Assembly: GCF_039536765.1 (NCBI RefSeq) | Contig: NZ_BAAAZF010000001.1 | Location: 868,001-932,000 of the forward strand | Length of the DNA stretch: 64,000 nucleotides | Origin: Parerythrobacter jejuensis | GTDB taxonomy: Bacteria > Pseudomonadota > Alphaproteobacteria > Sphingomonadales > Sphingomonadaceae | Direction of reading: 5' to 3' | Shown: in pieces, positions 55,896-64,000 of the stretch | Layout of the letters: each line of letters begins with the position of its first letter | Numbering within the stretch: position 1 is the stretch's first letter | The notes under the pieces: model-generated | Databases searched by the model: none | Told to the model about the DNA's origin: nothing | What the model saw: only the letters and a program-made list of their open reading frames with translations | Made by a program: the position numbers and the translations under genes

Positions 55896-56429
55896 TTACT
55901 TCTTCTTCCCTTCCTTGCGGAAGACGTATTCGCCCTGGTACTTGATGCCCTTGCCTTTGTAAGGCTCGGGCTTGCGCCAGCGGCGGATTTCGGCAGCAAG
56001 CTGGCCAACGGCCTGCTTGTCGATACCGGAAACGATTACGGTGGTCTGGTCAGGACACTTCACATCGATGCCTTCCGGCACGTCAATGTCCACATCGTGG
56101 CTAAAGCCAAGCTGAAGCTTCAGCTTACGGCCTTGCGCGGATGCACGATAACCAACACCGCTGATTTCCAGCGTTTTGGAGAAACCGTCGGTCACACCTT
56201 CGACCAGGTTCGACACCAGCGTCCGGTGCATACCCCAATAGGAACGCGCCAGCTTGGTATCGTTGGCCGGATTGACCTGGATCTCGTCGCCTTCGACCTT
56301 GTAGTCGATCTGGTCAGACAGACCCATGGACAAGGTGCCCTTCGGACCCTTCACGCTGAGCGTGTTGCCTTCGACATTGGCGGTGACGCCACTGGGGATC
56401 GCCACCGGTTTTTTACCGATGCGGCTCAT
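55896..56429 (-). CDS. rplF: 50S ribosomal protein L6 (uL6)
   Basis: 177 residues with the two L6 repeats: [15 protein letters not shown] start and GVKY-type C-terminal block ([24 protein letters not shown]). Located at the base of the stalk. Its ATG overlaps the rpsH stop by one base. Confidence 0.99.
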   Translation of the reverse strand: MSRIGKKPVAIPSGVTANVEGNTLSVKGPKGTLSMGLSDQIDYKVEGDEIQVNPANDTKLARSYWGMHRTLVSNLVEGVTDGFSKTLEISGVGYRASAQGRKLKLQLGFSHDVDIDVPEGIDVKCPDQTTVIVSGIDKQAVGQLAAEIRRWRKPEPYKGKGIKYQGEYVFRKEGKKK

Positions 56430-56824
56430 CAGAACACCTCCGCCAGCACTTCGCCGCCGACATTCTCGGTCCGCGCTTCGTTATCCGAAAGCACGCCGCG
56501 AGGGGTCGAGACGATGGTGATGCCAAGACCATTACGTACAGTCGGCAGCTCTTTCGAACCCGAATAGACGCGGCGGCCCGGCTTGGACACGCGGGCAACA
56601 TGCTTGATCGCAGGTTCGCCCTCGAAATATTTCAGTTCAATCCGCAGCGCAGGGTGCTTGCCCGAGCCATCTTCGCTGTAGCCGCGGATGTAGCCTTCGC
56701 GCTGAAGCACTTCGAGAACATTTGCACGCAGCTTGGAAGCCGGCGACAGGACAGAATCCTTCTTCGCCTGCTGGCCGTTGCGGATACGGGTGAGCATATC
56801 ACCCAGGGGATCGGTCATAGCCAT
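56429..56824 (-). CDS. rpsH: 30S ribosomal protein S8 (uS8)
   Basis: 131 residues, standard. [22 protein letters not shown] start and the [14 protein letters not shown] motif (here [15 protein letters not shown]) that contacts 16S rRNA. uS8 represses spc operon translation in E. coli; a matching target in this leader was not identified. Confidence 0.99.
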   Translation of the reverse strand: MAMTDPLGDMLTRIRNGQQAKKDSVLSPASKLRANVLEVLQREGYIRGYSEDGSGKHPALRIELKYFEGEPAIKHVARVSKPGRRVYSGSKELPTVRNGLGITIVSTPRGVLSDNEARTENVGGEVLAEVF

Positions 56825-56835
56825 CTACTTGATCC

Positions 56836-57141
56836 TCACCAGCTCGACTTGGTCAGGCCTGGAATGAGGCCCTTGTTGCCGAGGTTACGCAGTTCGATAC
56901 GGTTGATGCCGAACTTGCGATAATAGCCGCGTGGGCGGCCGGTGGTGGCACAGCGGTTGCGCACGCGGGTTGGGTTCGCGTTGCGCGGAAGTTCCGCCAT
57001 TTTCAAACGTGCGATAAGACGCTCACTTTCGTCGAGCGACTTGTCGTTCGCGATTGCTTTCAGCTTCTCATATTTCGCAGCGTACTGCTCGACGAGCTTC
57101 TTGCGACGCTCGTTTTTGTTGATCGAACTCAGTTTCGCCAT
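56836..57141 (-). CDS. rpsN: 30S ribosomal protein S14 (uS14), zinc-free type
   Basis: 101 residues, the long form with a single Cys in [18 protein letters not shown], so the zinc-binding CxxC pairs of the short form are missing. [21 protein letters not shown] start. Belongs to the head of the small subunit. Confidence 0.98.
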   Translation of the reverse strand: MAKLSSINKNERRKKLVEQYAAKYEKLKAIANDKSLDESERLIARLKMAELPRNANPTRVRNRCATTGRPRGYYRKFGINRIELRNLGNKGLIPGLTKSSW

Positions 57142-57167
57142 TGGACTTAAGCTCTCCTATAGACCGC

Positions 57168-57746
57168 TTACGCGGCCTCCTTCTCTTCAGACGATTCAGC
57201 GGGGAACGGGAAACCGAACAGGCGGAGCAATTCCTTCGCCTCTTCATCCGTGTTCGCTGTGGTCGTCACGATGATATCCATGCCCCGGACCACGTCGATC
57301 TGGTCGTACGAGATTTCGGGGAAGATGATCTGTTCCTTGAGACCCATGGCGTAGTTGCCACGGCCATCAAACGACTTGGCGTTGACCCCGCGAAAGTCGC
57401 GAATACGCGGCATCGCAATAGTCACCAGGCGGTCGAGGAATTCATACATGCGGTCACGGCGCAGGGTAACCTTGCAACCGATCGGCATGCCTTCGCGCAG
57501 CTTGAACTGTGCGATCGACTTCTTGGCCTTGGTGATCACCGGCTTCTGGCCAGCGATAAGGGCCATTTCCTCGGCAGCCGTCTGGACCTTTTTCTTGTCC
57601 TGGCTCGCCTCGCCCACGCCCATATTGAGCGTGATCTTTTCCAGCTTCGGAACCTGCAAACGGTTCTTGTAGCCGAACTTTTCAGTCATCGCCTTGACGA
57701 TTTCGTCGTCAAAACGCTTCTTCATGCGGGGGGTATAATCAGCCAT
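57168..57746 (-). CDS. rplE: 50S ribosomal protein L5 (uL5)
   Basis: 192 residues. Blocks [12 protein letters not shown] and [18 protein letters not shown] are typical; the C-terminus has a small charged extension ([13 protein letters not shown]). Contacts 5S rRNA and the P-site tRNA. Overlaps the rplX stop by eight bases. Confidence 0.99.
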   Translation of the reverse strand: MADYTPRMKKRFDDEIVKAMTEKFGYKNRLQVPKLEKITLNMGVGEASQDKKKVQTAAEEMALIAGQKPVITKAKKSIAQFKLREGMPIGCKVTLRRDRMYEFLDRLVTIAMPRIRDFRGVNAKSFDGRGNYAMGLKEQIIFPEISYDQIDVVRGMDIIVTTTANTDEEAKELLRLFGFPFPAESSEEKEAA

Positions 57747-58059
57747 CGATAGTCTCCCCGGACTTTACAGCAACGCGGACCTTCTTCCCGTCCTTCTCTT
57801 CGAAACGGACGCGGGTCGGCTTACCGGATTTCGGATCTGCCACAGCAACTTTGGCAAGATGCAACGGCGCTTCGTAGCGGTCGATGCCACCTTGCGGATT
57901 GGCCTGGCTCGGCTTGCGGTGACGGGCGATCATATTGACGCCTTCAACAACGACCTTGCCATCTTTCGGTATGACCTTCGTTACAGTGCCGGTTTTGCCC
58001 TTGTCCTTGCCGGACAGGACGACGACGCTGTCACCCTTCTTGATCTTTGCAGACGCCAT
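57739..58059 (-). CDS. rplX: 50S ribosomal protein L24 (uL24)
   Basis: 106 residues. KOW motif near the start ([18 protein letters not shown]) and the block [18 protein letters not shown]. Assembly-initiating protein near the tunnel exit. Its ATG shares a base with the rplN stop. Confidence 0.99.
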   Translation of the reverse strand: MASAKIKKGDSVVVLSGKDKGKTGTVTKVIPKDGKVVVEGVNMIARHRKPSQANPQGGIDRYEAPLHLAKVAVADPKSGKPTRVRFEEKDGKKVRVAVKSGETIDG

Positions 58060-58427
58060 TATAGCACCTCCGGAGCAAGCGAGATGATCTTCATGAAGCC
58101 GCGGCCGCGCAATTCGCGGACCACTGGGCCGAAGATACGGGTGCCGATCGGCTCTTCATTCTTGCTGACGAGCACGGCGGCATTGCTATCGAAGCGGATC
58201 ACGCTGCCATCCTGGCGGCGAACTTCTTTCTTCGTACGCACGATGACAGCGCGATGGACATCGCCCTTTTTCACCTTTGCGCGTGGCTGGGCTTCCTTGA
58301 CGGAAACCACAATCACGTCGCCGACAGACGCGGTCCGGCGCTTCGAGCCACCCAGTACCTTGATGCACTGGACGCGCTTTGCGCCGCTATTGTCCGCGAC
58401 GTCGAGATTGGATTGCATCTGGATCAT
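58059..58427 (-). CDS. rplN: 50S ribosomal protein L14 (uL14)
   Basis: 122 residues with [20 protein letters not shown] start and [13 protein letters not shown] end, very conserved. Contacts 16S rRNA at the subunit interface. A 91-bp gap with two hairpins precedes it. Confidence 0.99.
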   Translation of the reverse strand: MIQMQSNLDVADNSGAKRVQCIKVLGGSKRRTASVGDVIVVSVKEAQPRAKVKKGDVHRAVIVRTKKEVRRQDGSVIRFDSNAAVLVSKNEEPIGTRIFGPVVRELRGRGFMKIISLAPEVL

Positions 58428-58451
58428 TGATCCGGTTCCTTCTCATTGGCT

Positions 58452-58503
58452 TGCCGGAACACATGTCCGGCAGTTCCTAACGTCGATCCCCGCCATGACG
58501 GGG
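58452..58503 (-). other. Two hairpins in the rpsQ-rplN gap
   Basis: TGCCGGA (58452-58458) with TCCGGCA (58466-58472), and CCCCG (58488-58492) with CGGGG (58499-58503). They fill most of the 103-bp gap between rpsQ and rplN, which is unusually long for this operon. Confidence 0.5.
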
Positions 58504-58518
58504 ACAAACTCATAATCC

Positions 58519-58815
58519 TCAGTTGCCCGGCGTAGCTTCTGCCACATCGAGATCGGCCTCAACCGCCTGCGTTCCGCCATCGACCACACGGTCAATCACA
58601 GCCCAGGTCTTGGTCTTGGAAATCGGCTTCGTTTCCTCGATGCGGACGATATCGCCCAGCTTGTAATCATTGTTTTCGTCGTGCGCGTGATACTTCTTCG
58701 AACGACGGATGATCTTCCCGTAAAGCGGGTGCTTCACCTTGCGTTCGACCTTCACGGTCACGGTCTTGTCGGTCTTGTCGGAGGTGACAGACCCGATCAG
58801 GATACGTTTCGGCAT
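58519..58815 (-). CDS. rpsQ: 30S ribosomal protein S17 (uS17)
   Basis: 98 residues from the ATG at 58815 ([20 protein letters not shown]); the longer frame overlaps rpmC. The OB-fold core ends near IDRVVDGG and a short acidic tail ([16 protein letters not shown]) follows. Binds 16S rRNA in the body. Confidence 0.98.
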   Translation of the reverse strand: MPKRILIGSVTSDKTDKTVTVKVERKVKHPLYGKIIRRSKKYHAHDENNDYKLGDIVRIEETKPISKTKTWAVIDRVVDGGTQAVEADLDVAEATPGN

Positions 58816-58825
58816 TGTCTGCTCC

Positions 58826-59032
58826 TCAAGCCTTTGCCGCAGCGTTTGCACGCTCGGTTTGCAGCGTCTTGATCTTCGCGATCGAGCGACGGACTTCCTT
58901 GATCCGAGCCGGCGCTTCCAGCTGGTTCGTGGCAGCCTGGAAGCGCAGGTTGAATTGCTCGCGCTTCAGCTCGACCAGTTCTTCCTGGAGCTGGTCATCG
59001 CTCTTCTGACGCAGGTCTTCGACTTTCGTCAT
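58826..59032 (-). CDS. rpmC: 50S ribosomal protein L29 (uL29)
   Basis: 68 residues. [29 protein letters not shown]-type start and [14 protein letters not shown] end. Sits at the tunnel exit beside uL23. Its ATG shares a base with the rplP stop. Confidence 0.98.
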   Translation of the reverse strand: MTKVEDLRQKSDDQLQEELVELKREQFNLRFQAATNQLEAPARIKEVRRSIAKIKTLQTERANAAAKA

Positions 59033-59466
59033 TATTCGCCTCCCAGGTGAGAGGTGTCACCAAAACGGGCGACAACCTTGGTCTTGATCGGCAGCTTCAT
59101 CGCAGCGCGTTCAAACGCAGTTGCGGCAAGCGGTCCGGGGACACCGTCGAGTTCGAAAAGGATGCGGCCCGGCTTCACGCGAGCTGCCCAGTATTCGACC
59201 GAGCCCTTACCCTTACCCTGACGGACTTCGGCAGGCTTCTTGGATACCGGCACGTCGGGAAAGACGCGGATCCACAGACGGCCCTGACGACGCATGGCAC
59301 GGGTGATGGCACGACGCGCAGCTTCGATCTGGCGCGCGGTCAGACGCTCCGGTTCGAGAGCCTTCAGACCATAGGAGCCGAAGTTCAGCGTGGTGCCGCC
59401 CTTCGCGTCGCCCTTGATCCGGCCCTTGAAAGCCTTGCGGTACTTGGTTTTCTTCGGTTGCAGCAT
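59032..59466 (-). CDS. rplP: 50S ribosomal protein L16 (uL16)
   Basis: 144 residues. [19 protein letters not shown] start, [26 protein letters not shown] block and the conserved [12 protein letters not shown]. Near the A-site and peptidyl transferase centre. 16 bp from rpsC. Confidence 0.99.
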   Translation of the reverse strand: MLQPKKTKYRKAFKGRIKGDAKGGTTLNFGSYGLKALEPERLTARQIEAARRAITRAMRRQGRLWIRVFPDVPVSKKPAEVRQGKGKGSVEYWAARVKPGRILFELDGVPGPLAATAFERAAMKLPIKTKVVARFGDTSHLGGE

Positions 59467-59481
59467 TGCTCTACCCTACCC

Positions 59482-60177
59482 TTAACGCGCCGGCCGGACG
59501 CCGGACGTCTGGGCTTCCATCATGAGACGGTCCTGTGCGGTCGGATCATGGCCGAGAATCTCGCCCTTGAAGACCCAGACCTTGATGCCGATGATCCCGT
59601 AAGCGGTCAGCGCTTCGGTTTCGGCATAATCGATATTGGCGCGCAGCGTGTGCAGCGGCACACGGCCTTCGCGGTACTGTTCGACACGTGCGATTTCCGC
59701 ACCACCGAGACGACCACCGCAAACGATCTTGATGCCCTCGGCACCAAGACGCATGGCCGACTGCATCGCGCGCTTCATGGCACGACGGAAGGCTACACGG
59801 CGGATCAACTGGTCCGCGATACCCTGGGCGACGAGCTTGGCGTCGATTTCCGGCTTGCGGATTTCAACGATGTTCAGCTTCACTTCGCTTTCGGTCATGC
59901 CGGCAAGCTGGACGCGCAGCTTTTCGATGTCTGCACCCTTCTTGCCGATGATGACGCCCGGACGCGCCGCATAGATCGAAATACGGCACAGTTTGGCCGG
60001 ACGCTCGATCACCACCTTCGAAATCGCGGCCTGCGGCAGCGACTTGACGATGAACTTACGGATCTGGATGTCCTCTGCGAGCAGCTTCGCATAGTCACGC
60101 CCTTCGGCGTACCAGCGGCTATCCCAGGTACGGTTGATCTGCAGGCGCAGACCGATCGGATTACTTTTCTGACCCAT
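59482..60177 (-). CDS. rpsC: 30S ribosomal protein S3 (uS3)
   Basis: 231 residues. [20 protein letters not shown] start, KH domain with [17 protein letters not shown] and the C-terminal [14 protein letters not shown]. Forms part of the mRNA entry channel. Starts one base behind the rplV stop. Confidence 0.99.
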   Translation of the reverse strand: MGQKSNPIGLRLQINRTWDSRWYAEGRDYAKLLAEDIQIRKFIVKSLPQAAISKVVIERPAKLCRISIYAARPGVIIGKKGADIEKLRVQLAGMTESEVKLNIVEIRKPEIDAKLVAQGIADQLIRRVAFRRAMKRAMQSAMRLGAEGIKIVCGGRLGGAEIARVEQYREGRVPLHTLRANIDYAETEALTAYGIIGIKVWVFKGEILGHDPTAQDRLMMEAQTSGVRPAR

Positions 60178-60178
60178 C

Positions 60179-60556
60179 TTACGCCTCTTCCTGCTCGCGG
60201 ACCACGATGCGCAGACGGCTGAATGGCTTCAGGATCCGTGTGCTCTTGCCGCGGCCACGGGTGTGGAACCGCTTCATGGTGATCGACTTACCGACACTGG
60301 CTTCGGCGACGACGAGTGCGTCGACATCCAGGTCGTGATTGTTTTCGGCATTGGCGACAGCCGATGCGAGCACCTTGGTGGCGTCGCGGGCCATAGCCTT
60401 CTTGGAGAAAGCGAGGATGTTCAGTGCTTCCTCGACCTTCTTGCCGCGGATCAGTTCAGCAACGAGGTTCAGCTTCTGCGCGGACCCACGGATCGTGGTG
60501 CCCACAGCCAGAGCCTCGTTCTCACCAACGCGGCGGGGAGATTTTGCCTTGCCCAT
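60179..60556 (-). CDS. rplV: 50S ribosomal protein L22 (uL22)
   Basis: 125 residues. The [22 protein letters not shown] helix and the beta-hairpin [17 protein letters not shown] that lines the exit tunnel are clear. The ATG shares a base with the rpsS stop. Confidence 0.99.
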   Translation of the reverse strand: MGKAKSPRRVGENEALAVGTTIRGSAQKLNLVAELIRGKKVEEALNILAFSKKAMARDATKVLASAVANAENNHDLDVDALVVAEASVGKSITMKRFHTRGRGKSTRILKPFSRLRIVVREQEEA

Positions 60557-60831
60557 TAGCGCTTGCCCTTCTTGTCGGACGCGTGACCGGGGAACGTGCG
60601 CGTAGGCGCGAATTCACCAAGCTTGTGTCCGACCATGTCTTCCGAAACGGAGACCGGGATGAACTTGTGGCCATTGTAGACGTTGAACGTCAGACCGACG
60701 AATTGTGGCAGAACCGTGCTGCGACGCGACCAAGTCTTGATCGGCGCACGGCCACCGTTTTCCTGAGCGTCTTCAGCCTTCTTCAGAAGGCTAAGTTCGA
60801 CGAAAGGACCTTTCCATACGGAACGAGCCAT
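60556..60831 (-). CDS. rpsS: 30S ribosomal protein S19 (uS19)
   Basis: 91 residues. [20 protein letters not shown] start, [20 protein letters not shown] and [15 protein letters not shown] blocks are standard. Contacts the head of the small subunit near the A-site finger. Five bp from rplB. Confidence 0.99.
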   Translation of the reverse strand: MARSVWKGPFVELSLLKKAEDAQENGGRAPIKTWSRRSTVLPQFVGLTFNVYNGHKFIPVSVSEDMVGHKLGEFAPTRTFPGHASDKKGKR

Positions 60832-60836
60832 GTCCG

Positions 60837-61673
60837 TTACCTCTTCTTCTTGGCGTGACGCGAACGGATGATCATCTTATCCGTCTGCTTGTTCTTGCGA
60901 GTGCGGGCACCCTTGGTCGGCTTGCCCCACGGAGTCACCGGATGGCGACCACCGCTGGTGCGGCCTTCACCACCACCATGGGGGTGATCGACCGGGTTCT
61001 TGGCGACACCACGCGTGAGAGGCTTGATGCCCATCCAGCGACGGCGACCGGCCTTGCCCAGGTTCTGGTTCTGGTTGTCGGGGTTCGAAACCGCACCAAC
61101 CGTACCCATGCAATCGGCGCGCAGGTAACGCTGCTCACCGCTGTTCAGGCGCACAATGACCATCCCGCGGTCACGACCGACGAGCTGGACATAAGCACCG
61201 GCAGAGCGGGCAATCTGGCCACCCTTACCCGGCTTCATCTCCACGTTGTGGATGATGGTGCCGACCGGCATCTGGCCCAGAAGCATGGCATTGCCCGGCT
61301 TCGTATCGACCTTTTCGCCTGCGATAACCTTGTCACCAACCGCAAGACGCTGCGGAGCGATGATGTAGTTCAGTTCATCGTCGGCATATTTGATGAGCGC
61401 GATGAAAGCGGTGCGGTTGGGATCATATTCGATCCGCTCCACGGTGCCTTCAACGTCCCACTTGCGACGCTTGAAGTCGATGTAGCGGTACTTCTGCTTG
61501 TGACCGCCGCCGATGCCACGCGAGGTGACATGGCCCTTGTTGTTCCGGCCACCGGTCTTGCGCTTACCTTCCGTGAGCGACTTGACCGGCTTGCCTTTGA
61601 ACAGGCCGGACTTGTCGACAAGGATCAGGCCGCGGCGCGCGGGGCTTGTCGGTTTGTAGTTCTTGAGTGCCAT
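60837..61673 (-). CDS. rplB: 50S ribosomal protein L2 (uL2)
   Basis: 278 residues. [20 protein letters not shown] start and the [20 protein letters not shown] loop near the C-terminus, with the conserved His needed for peptidyl transfer. 8 bp from rplW upstream. Confidence 0.99.
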   Translation of the reverse strand: MALKNYKPTSPARRGLILVDKSGLFKGKPVKSLTEGKRKTGGRNNKGHVTSRGIGGGHKQKYRYIDFKRRKWDVEGTVERIEYDPNRTAFIALIKYADDELNYIIAPQRLAVGDKVIAGEKVDTKPGNAMLLGQMPVGTIIHNVEMKPGKGGQIARSAGAYVQLVGRDRGMVIVRLNSGEQRYLRADCMGTVGAVSNPDNQNQNLGKAGRRRWMGIKPLTRGVAKNPVDHPHGGGEGRTSGGRHPVTPWGKPTKGARTRKNKQTDKMIIRSRHAKKKR

Positions 61674-61681
61674 GATCTGCC

Positions 61682-61993
61682 TCAGATACCGCTGGTGATA
61701 TCGATCGGATCCTGGCCTTCAGCCAGCTTCACGATCGCTTTTTTCACATCGGAACGCTTGTAGGGCTTGCCCTTCCAGCGCTTCGTCTTGCCCTTGGTGA
61801 CGATGGTGTTCACGCCAGCGACCTTGGTGTCGAAGATAGCTTCGACAGCTTCCTTGATCTGCGGCTTGGTTGCATCGCCCGATACCTTGAAAACAACGGC
61901 GTTGTTCTCAGACATCAGCGTGGACTTCTCCGTGATGTGCGGAGCGAGAATGACGTCGTAGTGACGCGCGTCGATTTCTTGCTTCTTAGCCAT
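61682..61993 (-). CDS. rplW: 50S ribosomal protein L23 (uL23)
   Basis: 103 residues. Central block [19 protein letters not shown] and [21 protein letters not shown]. Docking site for trigger factor, SRP and SecY at the tunnel exit. Overlaps the rplD stop by eight bases. Confidence 0.99.
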   Translation of the reverse strand: MAKKQEIDARHYDVILAPHITEKSTLMSENNAVVFKVSGDATKPQIKEAVEAIFDTKVAGVNTIVTKGKTKRWKGKPYKRSDVKKAIVKLAEGQDPIDITSGI

Positions 61994-62609
61994 TGAAGCG
62001 CGCCTCCAGCTTTTCGACAGCGTCCTTGGTCAGGACCAGTGTGTCGTGTTTCAGGATGTCGTAGACGTTCGCACCCATCGCCGGCATCGCATTGATACCC
62101 GGAAGGTTGCTGGCAGCCTTGGCGAAGCCATCATTGACGGCATCGCCATCGATGAAGAGCACCTTGCCGCTCAAGCCAGCCTTGTCGAAGTGTCCCTGCA
62201 GGGCCTTCGTCTTGGCGTCTTTGAGTTCGAGGCTGTCGACAACCACGAGGCCATCTTTTGCCTTGCTCGACAGCGCCATTTTCAGGCCGAGAGCGCGAAC
62301 CTTCTTGTTCAGCGACTGGTTGAAATCACGCTTGCGCGCGCCGTGGGCCTTACCACCACCGATAAAGATCGGGGCGCCGCGGTCACCGTGACGTGCACCG
62401 CCCGAACCCTTTTGCGGGCCGTGCTTCTTGCCGGTACGCGCAACGTCGGAACGCTCGCGTGTCGGGCGTGCGGTGGCGCGGCGGTTTTCCAACTGCCACG
62501 TAACAACACGGTGCAGGATGTCGGCGCGTGGTTCGACACCGAATACGGCATCATTCAGCTCGACATCGCCAGCAGCCTTGCCGTCGATTTTCTGGACCTT
62601 CACCTTCAT
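61986..62609 (-). CDS. rplD: 50S ribosomal protein L4 (uL4)
   Basis: 207 residues. The extended loop [20 protein letters not shown]-like stretch (here [18 protein letters not shown]) reaches into the exit tunnel. In E. coli uL4 represses the S10 operon; no such leader was recognised here, but the long rpsJ-rplC gap is a candidate place. 3 bp from rplC. Confidence 0.99.
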   Translation of the reverse strand: MKVKVQKIDGKAAGDVELNDAVFGVEPRADILHRVVTWQLENRRATARPTRERSDVARTGKKHGPQKGSGGARHGDRGAPIFIGGGKAHGARKRDFNQSLNKKVRALGLKMALSSKAKDGLVVVDSLELKDAKTKALQGHFDKAGLSGKVLFIDGDAVNDGFAKAASNLPGINAMPAMGANVYDILKHDTLVLTKDAVEKLEARFNG

Positions 62610-62612
62610 GGT

Positions 62613-63434
62613 TTAGCCCTCCTTACCGTCGTCGCTGGGGGCGGTGTTTTCGCCCTCTGCAGCGTTGGTTTCTTCCACCGGTGCGGCGTCCTCTACGGCT
62701 GCGTCTGCAACCTTGGGCTCTTCCGCGTCCGGCATGCCGGGATCGTTCAGCGGCGTCGTGTCGACAACAGCACCCGGGAACGGGACGCCTTCGGGAAGCG
62801 GCAGCTTGACCGCATCGCGAATGACCATCCAGCTGTTCTTCGTGCCCGGGACCGAACCCTTGACGAAGATCAGGCCACGCTCTGCATCCGTACGGACGAT
62901 TTCGAGGTTCTGCTGGGTGCGCTGACGGTCGCCCATGTGGCCGGCCATCTTCTTGCCCTTGAACACGCGGCCCGGATCCTGGCGGTTACCCGTCGAACCG
63001 TGCGAACGGTGAGAGATCGAAACGCCGTGCGTTGCACGCAGACCACCGAAACCCCAACGCTTCATGGCGCCGGCGAAGCCTTTACCCTGCGTGTGACCGG
63101 TAATGTCGACCTTCTGGCCAGCGATGAAGTGATCAGCGCTGATCGAGGCACCAACAGGCAGCAGCCCGTCTTCGCCGTCGACGCGGAATTCCGCGACTTT
63201 CATCTTCAGCCCGACTTCCGCTTTCGCGAAAGCTTCACGCTGAGGCTTGGCAACATTCTTCTGCTTGGCAGTACCCGAGCCGACCTGCAGTGCGAAATAG
63301 CCATCGCGGTCTGCGGTGCGGTGGGACACGACCTGGCAGTCTTCCAGAGCCATGACCGTCACGGGAACGTGACGTCCATCCTCCTGGAACAAGCGGGTCA
63401 TCCCGACTTTCTTTGCGATCACGCCTGTGCGCAT
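62613..63434 (-). CDS. rplC: 50S ribosomal protein L3 (uL3) with acidic C-terminal tail
   Basis: 273 residues from the ATG at 63434 ([20 protein letters not shown]), preceded by a TTTTAGGAGTTTTGACG leader with AGGAG; the longer frame is spurious. The body, including [18 protein letters not shown] near the peptidyl transferase centre, ends around residue 225. A 45-50-residue acidic tail ([18 protein letters not shown]...) is extra compared with E. coli (209 residues). Confidence 0.97.
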   Translation of the reverse strand: MRTGVIAKKVGMTRLFQEDGRHVPVTVMALEDCQVVSHRTADRDGYFALQVGSGTAKQKNVAKPQREAFAKAEVGLKMKVAEFRVDGEDGLLPVGASISADHFIAGQKVDITGHTQGKGFAGAMKRWGFGGLRATHGVSISHRSHGSTGNRQDPGRVFKGKKMAGHMGDRQRTQQNLEIVRTDAERGLIFVKGSVPGTKNSWMVIRDAVKLPLPEGVPFPGAVVDTTPLNDPGMPDAEEPKVADAAVEDAAPVEETNAAEGENTAPSDDGKEG

Positions 63435-63737
63435 CGTCAAAACTCCTAAAACAGAGGCACACAAGGCCCATCCCTGCGTGCTTGCGAACCCATTCGTGAG
63501 AACAGACTCAATCAACCCAATTTTCGTGCATCGCCCCGTCCGGGCTGAATGCTCGTGCAGCCGGGGGGCTGTTTGAGCGAGACGGGGGACGCAGGCCCGG
63601 ACAAGTCCGGCGGTATCCCTATGTCGTGCCGGTCTTGCGATCCGGCGGGGCCATACGGAGCCCCTAAACTTCCCGGTTGTTTTACGTCCTACCCGGCGGA
63701 CGGCGATCTCTGCTTTTGCAGAGACTTCGGCAAACTC
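63435..63737. other. Long leader/gap between rpsJ and rplC
   Basis: 303 bp without a gene, where S10 operons usually have a few tens of bases. It contains a 7-bp hairpin (TCTCTGC, loop TTTT, GCAGAGA, 63707-63724) right behind rpsJ and several GC-rich imperfect inverted segments. No clear -35/-10 pair was found, but the length suits a second promoter or a regulatory leader for rplC onward. Confidence 0.5.
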
Positions 63738-64000
63738 TTAGGCGAGCTTGATTTCCACGTTCACGCCAGCAGCAAGATCAAGCTTCATCAAAGCATCGAC
63801 CGTCTGGGCGTTCGGCTGCACGATGTCGAGCAACCGCTTGAATGTGCGCACTTCGAACTGCTCGCGCGACTTCTTGTCGATGTGCGGGCCGCGGTTCACA
63901 GTGAACTTCTCGATGCGCGTCGGCATTGGAATGGGGCCACGAATAAGAGCACCTGTGCGACGCGCGGTTTCCGCGATCTCGCCAGTTGCCTGATCGAGCA
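63738..64000 (-). CDS. rpsJ: 30S ribosomal protein S10 (uS10), 5' end outside the window
   Basis: The last 87 or so residues are present: [21 protein letters not shown] near the cut edge, then [26 protein letters not shown]-like sequence and the end [13 protein letters not shown]. The start codon lies beyond base 64000; the internal Met often taken as a start at 63926 is not the true one. Besides translation, uS10 (NusE) takes part in antitermination. Confidence 0.97.
   Translation of the reverse strand, partial: LDQATGEIAETARRTGALIRGPIPMPTRIEKFTVNRGPHIDKKSREQFEVRTFKRLLDIVQPNAQTVDALMKLDLAAGVNVEIKLA

Overview
The window looks like a chromosome segment of a GC-rich alphaproteobacterium of the order Sphingomonadales, most likely the Erythrobacteraceae (Erythrobacter/Qipengyuania/Altererythrobacter type). 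This is inferred from overall protein character, the long RGG-rich N-terminal extension of ribosomal protein uS5, an alphaproteobacterial LexA box (GTTC-N7-GTTC) in front of uvrA, TonB-dependent transport, and the mdh-sucD-sucA-sucB-lpd cluster. No 16S or other RNA gene is present to confirm it.

Layout. 1-3.4 kb: the tail of an unknown gene with a terminator, rlpA, a 2OG-Fe(II) oxygenase, a CHRD-domain protein and an HTH/Cys-cluster protein. 3.46-5.9 kb: a large, visibly less GC-rich gene for a SIR2-STAND NTPase fusion, an Avs5-like candidate anti-phage defence gene, sitting directly behind uvrA. 6-9 kb: uvrA with an upstream SOS box that it shares with a divergent gene for a beta-helix-like protein with a membrane anchor (9.07-11.8 kb). 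11.8-18.9 kb: a diguanylate cyclase, a lipoprotein gene pair, an M3 dipeptidyl carboxypeptidase, a sulfotransferase-like protein and a modular N-acetylmuramidase. 19-23.8 kb: a tightly overlapping btuB-btuF-btuC-btuD vitamin B12 uptake operon under a cobalamin riboswitch. 24-27.7 kb: a SleB-type cell-wall hydrolase, a small conserved protein and a GGDEF-EAL protein.

28-36.5 kb holds the TCA-cycle cluster mdh, an exported 164-residue protein, sucD, sucA, sucB, a YfbM-like DUF1877 protein and lpd. sucC is not in the window and the exported protein occupies its usual place. 36.5-48 kb is a mixed region: an epimerase-like protein, an integral membrane protein with an FtsW/RodA-like motif, a VOC protein, an orphan secreted protein, an amidase, a PepSY protein, a TRIC-type channel, two paralogous secreted basic proteins, a prolyl oligopeptidase and a beta-lactamase-fold serine hydrolase. 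A 38-bp near-perfect inverted repeat lies at 44.45 kb.

48.1-64 kb is the S10-spc-alpha ribosomal supercluster, all on the minus strand, from rpsJ (cut by the window end) to rplQ, with secY, adk and rpoA. Oddities are an extra START/SRPBCC-like lipid-binding-fold candidate gene between adk and rpsM, a 303-bp gap between rpsJ and rplC, and several GC-rich hairpins in the intergenic gaps. The best candidates for new biology are the SIR2-STAND gene with its apparent leaderless promoter, the SOS box shared with the beta-helix membrane protein, the exported protein lodged between mdh and sucD, and the FtsW-like mini membrane protein.
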